Part shown: in pieces, positions 1 through 6,101 of the stretch
Layout of the letters: every line of letters begins with the position of its first letter
How positions within the stretch are numbered: position 1 is the first letter of the stretch
NCBI GenBank assembly: GCA_026707185.1
Contig: JAPOXI010000073.1
Coordinates: forward strand, 1 to 8,228
Source: Chloroflexota bacterium
GTDB lineage: Bacteria; Chloroflexota; UBA11872
Direction of reading: 5' to 3'
Length of the DNA stretch: 8,228 bases
The notes under the pieces: model-generated
What the model saw: only the letters and a program-made list of their open reading frames with translations
Databases searched by the model: none
What the model was told of the DNA's origin: nothing
Translations under genes and position numbers: made by a program

Positions 1-774
1 GTGGCCCAGGCCGCCGAGACCGTGGAACTGGTGCTCATCCCCATCGGCTCCACCGAGCAGCACGGCCCGCACCTGGGCCTGGGCCAGGACCACCTGATCG
101 CCCACGCCTACTGCGAGCGCGCCGCCGAACGCCTGGCCCCGCGCCTGCTGGCCCTGCCCGCCATCCCTTGGGGAATCTCCGACCACCACATGAACTTCCC
201 CGGCACCATGACCCTGCGCCCCGAGACGTTCCTGGACTTGCTCGAGGACATCATCGTTTCCATGCGCCACCACGGCTTCCGCCGCTTCCTGATCGTCAAC
301 GGCCACGGCGGCAACCAGTGGCTCATGTCGGTCGCCGTGCAGGACATCGGCTTCCGGCTGGACATCGACTTCCTGGGCTGCGTCGGCCACTACACCCTGG
401 GCGACGACTCAGTTCTCAAGGACATCGCCGGCGAGATCCCCGGTGGCCACGCCTGCGAGATGGAAAGCTCCCACTCCTACTACCTGGCCCCCGACCTCAT
501 CCGCGAGGACGCCCTGGCCCCCGGCACCGTCGACGAAGCCTTCAAGGCCATGCTCGAGCCGCTGCAGGAGCTGGAACTCGTCTGGCCCAACGCCTTCAAC
601 GCCCACGCCCCCTCCGGCGCCAAGGGCGACGCCCGCAAGGGCACCCGCGAAGCCGGCGAACGCCTCATCGAATCCTCCATCGACGAACTCGCCGAAATCC
701 TCAACCACCTCCGCCACTCCCCCCGCTGGGACGGACCACCCCACAGCCAGGTCCACGTCACCCGCAAATCTTGA
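1..774 (+). CDS. Creatininase-family amidohydrolase, 5'-truncated by the window edge
   Basis: This is a metal-dependent cytosolic hydrolase of the creatininase/creatinine amidohydrolase family, whose members open cyclic or linear amides such as creatinine or formamides; the substrate here cannot be told. Motifs visible (numbering from the first codon in the window): GSTEQHG at 16-22 with metal-ligand-type Glu19 and His21, Asp30 in LGQD, the HxxFPGT-type motif at 62-69, NGHGGN at 100-105, and GGHACEMESS at 148-157, which corresponds to the usual HAGExxTS with Cys152 where Gly is common. The C-terminal GDARKGTREAGERLIE segment is also typical of the family. GTG at position 1 could be read as a start, but family members normally have 10-15 more residues before this point, so the gene probably begins outside the window. 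Nearly all codons end in G or C, more so than in the downstream genes. The stop is TGA at 772-774. Confidence 0.92.
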   Translation: MAQAAETVELVLIPIGSTEQHGPHLGLGQDHLIAHAYCERAAERLAPRLLALPAIPWGISDHHMNFPGTMTLRPETFLDLLEDIIVSMRHHGFRRFLIVNGHGGNQWLMSVAVQDIGFRLDIDFLGCVGHYTLGDDSVLKDIAGEIPGGHACEMESSHSYYLAPDLIREDALAPGTVDEAFKAMLEPLQELELVWPNAFNAHAPSGAKGDARKGTREAGERLIESSIDELAEILNHLRHSPRWDGPPHSQVHVTRKS

Positions 775-887
775 GCCCGGCGCCTGGGCCTGACCGGTCG
801 CGCTGATCTGGCCGAACACCGAAGGCCTTGACGACTAGTCCCAATCCGCTCCGTCCACCGTCGGCGGTCGCCTACGTCGGCGTGTGG

Positions 888-941
888 CGTTGAACGGCCC
901 CCGCAACCCAGCCCTGTTCTCCAGGACAGGCTGATTCAACG
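888..941 (+). other. Nested inverted repeat in the antiporter leader
   Basis: An outer 7-bp perfect stem is formed by CGTTGAA (888-894) and TTCAACG (935-941). Inside it, AGCCCTGT (910-917) pairs with ACAGGCT (926-932) with one bulged C and an eight-base loop. The structure ends 51 bases before the antiporter start and has no T-run. It could be a structured 5' leader or an operator. It does not match a riboswitch class I recognise. Its position in the 218-bp spacer after the creatininase gene also allows a role as a 3' end of the upstream transcript. Confidence 0.35.
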
Positions 942-992
942 TCTGACAGAATGGCTGCAATCCGCCTTTCCCATCTTTGATCGTCGCCGCTC

Positions 993-1970
993 ATGCTTCT
1001 GACCGTGCTTCTGTTCCTATTGGGCTTGATTCTCCTGATCGCGGGTGGTGAGGCGTTGGTTCGCGGCGCCGGAGCGCTCGCACGCAGCGCCGGCGTTCCG
1101 CCGGTGGCTATCGGGCTGACGGTTGTGGCGTTCGGCACCAGCGCGCCCGAGCTCATTGTCGCGGTGACCGGCGCGCTTCGGGGGGCGGAGGGCGTCTCGT
1201 TCGGCAACGTGGTCGGCGCCAACATCGTCAACATCGCGTTCATCATCGGCGCAACCGCATTGATCATGCCGCTGACGGTCAACTCGATCGTCGTGACCCG
1301 CGAGATTCCCATGGCCGGCCTCGCCATGCTCGCAACCGTGGTGCTGTCCTTCGATGCCCTGTTTGGGAGCGGCCCCGACCGCCTCACGCGCGGCGACGGT
1401 TTCCTGCTCCTGCTGCTGTTCGGCGTCTTTCTTTACTACACCGTGCGCGCGATGCGTCGCCGCAAAGACGACCAGGTCGTCCAGGCCGCCGCCGAATTCG
1501 GCTGGCAGATGCGGGTGCGATCGCTGGCCATTCCGATCGGTACGGCCATCGTCGGGTTTGCCGGTCTTGCACTGGGCGGCAACTTGCTGGTGGATAGCGC
1601 CGTGACGATGGCGACCGCCATGGGAATGACGCCGGCCGCAGTCGGTCTGACCATCGTCGCAATCGGGACGACGATGCCGGAACTGACAACAGCCCTCCTC
1701 GCCGTTCGCAAGGGCGAGACGGATCTCGCCGTCGGCAACGTCGTCGGTTCCAACATATTCAATGTGCTCGTGGTCCTGGGCACCGCGGCTGCAATTTCAC
1801 CGATCGACGTTTCCCCGCGCAGCCAGATCGCCCTCCTGATCGCGACCGGCCTCACGCTGCTCCTGCTCGCCTTGTGTACCAGGAACAAGGACAGCGTGCA
1901 GCGGCGCGATGGCGTCCTCCTGCTTGCCGTGTTCGTGACCTACATGGCGTGGATGTTCCTGGCAGCGTGA
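993..1970 (+). CDS. Calcium/sodium antiporter (CaCA superfamily, YrbG/CaxA-like)
   Basis: This inner-membrane cation exchanger probably extrudes Ca2+ in exchange for Na+ (K+-independent bacterial branch). The 325-residue protein carries the two inverted alpha-repeats that define the family. Repeat 1 has GTSAPEL at 48-54 and GNVVGANI at 71-78; repeat 2 has GTTMPEL at 225-231 and GNVVGSNI at 248-255. The Glu in each PEL motif (Glu53 and Glu230) and the Asn in GNxxGxN are the ion-coordinating type. About ten hydrophobic segments are visible (roughly 1-19, 34-60, 72-95, 104-122, 136-151, 176-200, 210-236, 248-270, 278-296, 306-325), split by a basic cytosolic loop RAMRRRKDD near 152-160. Length matches the usual 310-330 residues, so the gene looks complete. 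The ATG at 993 starts directly at the first membrane helix as in homologues; no clear Shine-Dalgarno sequence precedes it. Ion specificity is inferred from the family. Confidence 0.93.
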   Translation: MLLTVLLFLLGLILLIAGGEALVRGAGALARSAGVPPVAIGLTVVAFGTSAPELIVAVTGALRGAEGVSFGNVVGANIVNIAFIIGATALIMPLTVNSIVVTREIPMAGLAMLATVVLSFDALFGSGPDRLTRGDGFLLLLLFGVFLYYTVRAMRRRKDDQVVQAAAEFGWQMRVRSLAIPIGTAIVGFAGLALGGNLLVDSAVTMATAMGMTPAAVGLTIVAIGTTMPELTTALLAVRKGETDLAVGNVVGSNIFNVLVVLGTAAAISPIDVSPRSQIALLIATGLTLLLLALCTRNKDSVQRRDGVLLLAVFVTYMAWMFLAA

Positions 1971-1976
1971 AGCCGA

Positions 1977-1994
1977 GACCGTTCCGGTCCCTTT
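1977..1994 (+). terminator. Weak candidate terminator hairpin after the antiporter
   Basis: GACCG (1977-1981), loop TTC and CGGTC (1985-1989) form a 5-bp perfect stem starting six bases after the antiporter stop, followed by CCTTTG. The T-run is only three bases, so intrinsic termination would be weak. A competing stem, GTCCC (1987-1991) with GGGAC (2000-2004), overlaps it. Function is inferred from position only. Confidence 0.25.
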
Positions 1995-2224
1995 GCGTCG
2001 GGACTCAGATCCGGTTCGGTTTGGTGATCTTTGCGACTGGCCTCCACCTCGCAAGCCTCAAGGCACCGCGGTGGCCTCGCTGATCGAGCCTGCGCCCCTC
2101 GTCTCGCTGCGCCTGACGCCCGCCTCGACGGATGGACACTTGCGAAAGGTGTAGCTGGCGCCAATAGCTCTGACGAAGAATGCGCCCCATACTTCGTATG
2201 GCTGGCCGTGACGACACTCGATTG

Positions 2225-3619
2225 ATGCGCCTCGTCATTCTCCACACCAACGACATCCAGGACGCGACGCCCGACGCGGTGTCCCGGCTGGCCGCCCTGG
2301 TCGCGGAGGAGCGGCGGGTGGCCAAGGCGCCGTGTGTCGTGCTGGACGCCGGTGATGGGTTCCAGTACTTCCACCTCATGCGCCACATCCCCTACGACGC
2401 CGTCGCGCTGGGGAACGAGGACCTGGTAGCCGGTGCCCTACCCGCGCTGACCGCGGCGTCCACGTCGCTTCGGTTTGTTGGCACCAACGTCAATCTGCGG
2501 CTGCCCGGTTCGGACTTCTCGAAGCAGCCGCCGTGGTGCCGACGGATTCGGGAGATGCGCCGCGGCGGCCTGCGAATCGGCGTCCTTGGCTTCACCAATA
2601 CCGACAGCGGCTTCTACCTGAGCAAGCGCTACCCGCCAAGCGTGCAAGTGACGGATCCGGTAGACGCCGGCGGCGACTGGGTCAGCCGTGCGAGGGAACG
2701 CGTCGACCTCCTCATCGCGCTATTCCATGGCTGGTTGCCGGATCGCGAGCGGTTCGTCAGGGCATTTCCGGAGATCGACGTGGTGATCAGTGGACACGAT
2801 CACCTAGTCGCCGGCTATGGCGATGTCGGTTCAACAATCGTTGGCCAGGCGCACAGCAACGTGCGCTCGCTGGGTCGCCTGGAACTCCTGATCGAAGACG
2901 GCGCAATTCGGTCCTGGCACGGACGCCATCTAACCATCACGCCGTCACGCCCCACGAGCGCGGCGGTGGATGCCTCGATCGCCGCAGCCTCCGACGCTGA
3001 CCCTGATTCAGAGGTGATTGCGGTAGCCGCCGAGGACTTCCGGTCAGACCAGTACTGGCTGGACATTGACGGCCACAATGTGAACTTGAGGTCCGAGACA
3101 CGCCTGGGAAACTGGCTGCTCGACATTCTGCGAGCGGCCGCGGGAAGCCAGATCGCCATTCAGAAAGCCTGGGGCATTCACCACAATCTGGCGCCCGGGC
3201 CGGTGCGTCGGTCGAAGCTGCGAGAGATCATTCCGTACGACGAAAACTTGTGGGTGCTGGATCTGAGCGGCAGCCAGATTCGTGCCGCCCTGGAACTCAG
3301 CGTCGAGCGCTCCTACAACAACCTGGCCTTCTCGGGTATGACCGTGACGGCCGACCTGGCACGTCCGCGCGGTCGCAGAATTGCCGAGGTCCTGGTTGGC
3401 GACGAGCCGCTGCAACCTCGGCGCACCTACACGGTCGCGACATCAGATTTCTTGGCCGGAGGAAACGCCGGTTTTGGAGTTCTCCGCCAGGCGGCAGCGT
3501 CCCGGTCCCTGGGCGTCACCATCCACGAGGTCGTGCTGGCCCACCTTGCGCAGTCGCGCGAGATCCACGGCGGCCCATTGGGAAGGTATTCCGAGGCGGG
3601 GCTGCCTGCTTCACCTTAG
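2225..3619 (+). CDS. 5'-nucleotidase/UshA-like metallophosphatase, cytosolic, with altered active-site residues
   Basis: The two-domain architecture is that of bacterial 5'-nucleotidase/2',3'-cyclic phosphodiesterase (UshA family), 464 residues from this start. N-terminal calcineurin-like metallophosphoesterase domain: HTNDIQD at 7-13, LDAGDGF at 40-46, GNED at 63-66, His168 in LFHGW, SGHDH at 189-193. C-terminal 5_nucleotid_C domain, about 285-440: ETRLGN at 291-296, WGIHHNLAPGPV at 316-327, LSGSQI at 347-352, YTVATSDFLAGGNAGF at 402-417. Family members usually read HTNDxHG, GNHE and NGGGIR; here the first His is Gln11, the GNHE His is Glu65, and GGGIR is replaced by AWGIH. Several metal ligands (Asp9, Asp44, Asn64, His168, His191) remain. 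There is no signal peptide, unlike periplasmic UshA. I chose ATG 2225 because the first beta strand (RLVILHTND) begins there; an in-frame ATG at 2180 would add 15 residues with no family match. Activity and substrate are uncertain. Confidence 0.85.
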   Translation: MRLVILHTNDIQDATPDAVSRLAALVAEERRVAKAPCVVLDAGDGFQYFHLMRHIPYDAVALGNEDLVAGALPALTAASTSLRFVGTNVNLRLPGSDFSKQPPWCRRIREMRRGGLRIGVLGFTNTDSGFYLSKRYPPSVQVTDPVDAGGDWVSRARERVDLLIALFHGWLPDRERFVRAFPEIDVVISGHDHLVAGYGDVGSTIVGQAHSNVRSLGRLELLIEDGAIRSWHGRHLTITPSRPTSAAVDASIAAASDADPDSEVIAVAAEDFRSDQYWLDIDGHNVNLRSETRLGNWLLDILRAAAGSQIAIQKAWGIHHNLAPGPVRRSKLREIIPYDENLWVLDLSGSQIRAALELSVERSYNNLAFSGMTVTADLARPRGRRIAEVLVGDEPLQPRRTYTVATSDFLAGGNAGFGVLRQAAASRSLGVTIHEVVLAHLAQSREIHGGPLGRYSEAGLPASP

Positions 3620-3741
3620 TCGTCCCACGCGGGGCCGATCAGAAACACTCAGTTTCAGACGACCGACGCAGTTCTGCCGTTCGCACGAGTCGCCCGAGCT
3701 TCGGATGATCACCGTCAAAGAGCCTTACGGCCGGGGAGTCC

Positions 3742-3802
3742 TGGCGGGTCTCGAGTCGGCCTGCCAACGGCCAGTGATATGTTGAATCAAGGCACTTGTG
3801 CC
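3742..3802 (+). promoter_or_regulatory. Inverted repeats around the MFS gene start
   Basis: Two inverted repeats lie just before the MFS gene. TGGCGGG (3742-3748) pairs with CCTGCCA (3760-3766) including one G-T wobble, around an 11-base loop. GGCAC TT GTGCC (3791-3802) is a perfect interrupted palindrome that overlaps the proposed TTG start. Between them is TATGTT (3778-3783), a loose -10-like hexamer. The palindrome could be an operator or could occlude a start codon. There is no supporting -35 box, so function is speculative. Confidence 0.22.
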
Positions 3803-5889
3803 GGATCTATGACTTGACGGCTCGCGTAGCAGGCGCGCTGGCAGCGGTATTCACACCGCGGGACGCGCTGACAGACGAACAGCGGCGGTCGGGCCTGGGC
3901 GCCATGAACTACCAGGCCATCGCCGCGTCGGGCGCCGACGGCCTTATTTCCGGCGGGTTCCTGGCCGCCTTCGCGCTGCTGCTCGGCGCCTCCAACGTCC
4001 ACATCGGCATCATCACGGCCCTGCCGCCGATCTTGCAGCCCGTCCAGTTGGTCGCCGTCGTGCTCATCGAACGCCTGCGCATGCGCAAGCCCTTCGCGGT
4101 CACGAGCTATTTCATCGCATACGCGGCCTGGATTCCGGTTGCCCTGATCCCCTTCGTTCTCGATGTGCCACACGCCGGCGCCGTGACGCTGCTGCTCGTC
4201 TTTGTCGCGCTTCGCGGCATTGCCCAGGCCTTTCTGAACCCAAGTTGGATCGGCTGGATGCGCGACATCGTCCCCCAGGACGTCATGGGAAGTTTTTTCT
4301 CCCAGCGCATGCGCATCGCCACGATCGCCGCCGCCGTGGCCGGACTCGTCGGGGCCTTCTACATCGACTGGTGGGCCGGCCGCGTGCCCGAGCCCGAGCA
4401 GATCTATGGCTACTCCTACGCCATGTTGTTCGGGAGCATCCTGCTCGGGTTTGGCGCGGTCGGGTTCATGGCGCGTATGCCCGAGCCGCGAATGGTCGCG
4501 CCGGAGGGCCAGCGGCCGACGATCCTGCAGATGCTGGCGGCGCCGCTGCGGGACGCCAACTATCGGCAGCTCATGAGCTTCCTGATGGTCTGGAACCTCG
4601 CCACGCAGCTGGCCGTGCCGTTCTTTTCCGTGTACATGCTGGTCAAACTCGAGATGCCGCTGTCGGCCGTCGTCGGACTTGGCGTGCTCAGCCAAGTGAC
4701 CAGCGTGCTGTTTGTCAACGTCTGGGGCGGCTACGTCGATCGATTCGGAAGCAAGGTCGTGTTGTCCACAAGCTCATCGCTGTTTCTGCTCGTGATTCTG
4801 GGATGGACGTTCACCACCACGCCCGATCAACACCCCCTCACCGTGCCGCTGCTGGTCGCCCTGCACTTCCTCCTCGGCATCGCCAGCGCGGGAATCAACC
4901 TCGCCTCGACCACGATCCGAATGAAGATGGCGCCCCAGGCCCAATCCACCTCGTACCTCACGGGCGCATCCCTGGCCGCCAGCCTCGGCGCCGGCATCGG
5001 CCCCATTCTCGGCGGCATATTCGTGGACTTCTTCAGCGTTCGCCGCTTCGAGATCTCCATCGAGTGGGTCGACCCCGCCCGAACCGTTGAGTTCCCCGCG
5101 GTCTTCCTGACCGGCTACGACTTCCTGTTCGCCTTGGCCTTTCTCTTTGGCCTGGTCACGCTCAGCGTTCTGGGACGCGTCCGCGAAGAAGGCGAGTCGA
5201 ACCGCGAGGCCGTGATGAGCGAACTGGCCGCCCAGACCCGCGAAAACCTGCGCGTATTGAACTCCGTCCCCGGAATGAACTTGGTCGGCAGCCTGCCGCT
5301 CGGGCGGCGCCGCTTCGTGCCGGCCGTCGCCGGACTGGACGTGGCCGCGGGCGTCACCGCCTACCAACTGGCCGCCTCCATCCAATCGATCGCCGTGACC
5401 GCCACCCGGGGCGGCGCGACCGCGAGGCAATTGCAGTCGCGGGTGAACGAGACGATCGCTCGCGCCGTCCAGGAAAGCGACAACCTCCGGCAGCACGGCG
5501 CCGCGCTGGCATTTGGCGCCGTGCAAGGCGCACTTCAAGTCGCCGCGGAAACCGGGCTCAGCGCGAAGGACGTCGTCCAGGACTCGCTAGCCAGCCTTGT
5601 AGATGCAACAGCCGAGGCCGTCGACGATCCCCGCACGATTCTGCGCGGCGCGATTCAGGGCGCCATTCGCAGCGGGAGCGACTCCGGCCTGTCAATGGAC
5701 GCCGTCGCCGCAGACACCATCGAAGCAACACGCGCCGCCGCACCCCAGCTGGGAATGACCGAGCGGGACGCTGTTGCCTATGCCGCGGAAGTGGCTGTTG
5801 AGGTTTCCAGCGAACTACCGGAGGACGCGAGAACCCGCATTCGGAACGCGGCGCTCGACGCCATCTTCCTAACCGCCCAGGATGAGTAG
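3796..5889 (+). CDS. MFS transporter with a long C-terminal repeat extension
   Basis: This is a secondary transporter of the inner membrane, substrate unknown. Residues about 41-462 hold twelve hydrophobic segments (approximately 41-64, 70-92, 102-122, 126-148, 170-190, 203-225, 258-283, 288-311, 322-342, 348-369, 384-412, 437-461). GGYVDRFGSK at 311-320 is the MFS motif-A type signature of the loop between helices 8 and 9, and an acidic/basic linker REEGESNRE follows the last helix. Residues about 470-697 form a soluble Ala-rich, probably helical extension with internal repeats, which ordinary 400-450 residue MFS carriers lack. The frame opens after a stop at 3775-3777 and has no ATG before residue 37 (3904). 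TTG 3796 gives 697 residues; TTG 3814 and ATG 3904 are alternatives. Residues 10-36 use codons like the rest of the gene, so an upstream start is preferred. AAGG at 3789-3792 is too close to TTG 3796 to be a good ribosome site. Confidence 0.85.
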   Translation: MCRIYDLTARVAGALAAVFTPRDALTDEQRRSGLGAMNYQAIAASGADGLISGGFLAAFALLLGASNVHIGIITALPPILQPVQLVAVVLIERLRMRKPFAVTSYFIAYAAWIPVALIPFVLDVPHAGAVTLLLVFVALRGIAQAFLNPSWIGWMRDIVPQDVMGSFFSQRMRIATIAAAVAGLVGAFYIDWWAGRVPEPEQIYGYSYAMLFGSILLGFGAVGFMARMPEPRMVAPEGQRPTILQMLAAPLRDANYRQLMSFLMVWNLATQLAVPFFSVYMLVKLEMPLSAVVGLGVLSQVTSVLFVNVWGGYVDRFGSKVVLSTSSSLFLLVILGWTFTTTPDQHPLTVPLLVALHFLLGIASAGINLASTTIRMKMAPQAQSTSYLTGASLAASLGAGIGPILGGIFVDFFSVRRFEISIEWVDPARTVEFPAVFLTGYDFLFALAFLFGLVTLSVLGRVREEGESNREAVMSELAAQTRENLRVLNSVPGMNLVGSLPLGRRRFVPAVAGLDVAAGVTAYQLAASIQSIAVTATRGGATARQLQSRVNETIARAVQESDNLRQHGAALAFGAVQGALQVAAETGLSAKDVVQDSLASLVDATAEAVDDPRTILRGAIQGAIRSGSDSGLSMDAVAADTIEATRAAAPQLGMTERDAVAYAAEVAVEVSSELPEDARTRIRNAALDAIFLTAQDE
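5515..5817 (+). repeat. Protein-level repeats in the MFS C-terminal extension
   Basis: In the MFS protein, residues 574-589 (GAVQGALQVAAETGLS) and 618-633 (GAIQGAIRSGSDSGLS) are related copies 44 residues apart. The GLS part recurs as a helix-like unit three times: from Gly587 (GLSAKDVVQDSLA), Gly631 (GLSMDAVAADTIE) and Gly653 (GMTERDAVAYAAE). The copies are Ala-rich with spaced acidic residues, consistent with amphipathic helices. The DNA copies are diverged, so this is an old duplication under protein-level constraint. Function is unknown; an oligomerisation or membrane-surface role is only a guess. Confidence 0.6.
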
Positions 5890-6048
5890 CCGCGCAGGCG
5901 GTTCCAAGTGCTTCCAAACTCGACAGCGGCGCGCTCAGGATGCGGTCCGCCTAGAGGACACGCACCCGCCAATTGTCTTGAGTATGATAGCGTCATAGGT
6001 CAATGCAATCCTGGTTCTACAGCTTGGCGGGCAGATCCTTGAGCGACC

Positions 6049-6090
6049 ATTGGCGCCAATCAACGACCTCTGCATTTCGCCCAATATACT
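6049..6090 (+). promoter_or_regulatory. Candidate promoter/operator region of the CorA gene
   Basis: The 212-bp spacer upstream of CorA is AT-richer than its surroundings. TATACT at 6085-6090 matches the -10 consensus at five of six bases and ends 11 bases before the GTG start, so transcription from it would give a nearly leaderless mRNA. ATTGGCGCCAAT at 6049-6060 is a perfect 12-base palindrome that could be an operator. A second -10-like hexamer, TATGAT, is at 5983-5988. No convincing -35 box is seen for either, so the assignment is tentative. Confidence 0.3.
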
Positions 6091-6101
6091 GACGATAGAT
6101 C

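Noticed and set aside
775..789. GCCC/GGGC hairpin directly after the creatininase stop as a terminator
   Set aside because: The stem is only 4 bp and no T-run follows.
2180..2224. Upstream in-frame ATG as the start of the nucleotidase-like gene
   Set aside because: The added 15 residues (MRPILRMAG onward) are neither a signal peptide nor part of the domain, and the first beta strand begins at ATG 2225. It cannot be fully excluded because neither start has a ribosome site.
3704..3785. Small + strand ORF beginning MITVKEPYGRG in the spacer before the MFS gene
   Set aside because: It has only 26 codons, no ribosome site and no known relative, and it overlaps the inverted repeat at 3742-3766.
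3787..4695. Long minus-strand open frame (302 codons), and another at 4774-5538
   Set aside because: They lie opposite the MFS gene, whose membrane segments and motifs are clear. Their products are rich in Gly, Asp, Gln and His with no recognisable domain, as expected from antisense of GC-rich coding DNA.
2156..6060. Shared 10-mer TGGCGCCAAT at 2156-2165 and 6051-6060, both upstream of genes
   Set aside because: It is built on the common GC-rich palindrome GGCGCC. The flanks differ and only the second copy is a full 12-base palindrome, so chance is a sufficient explanation.
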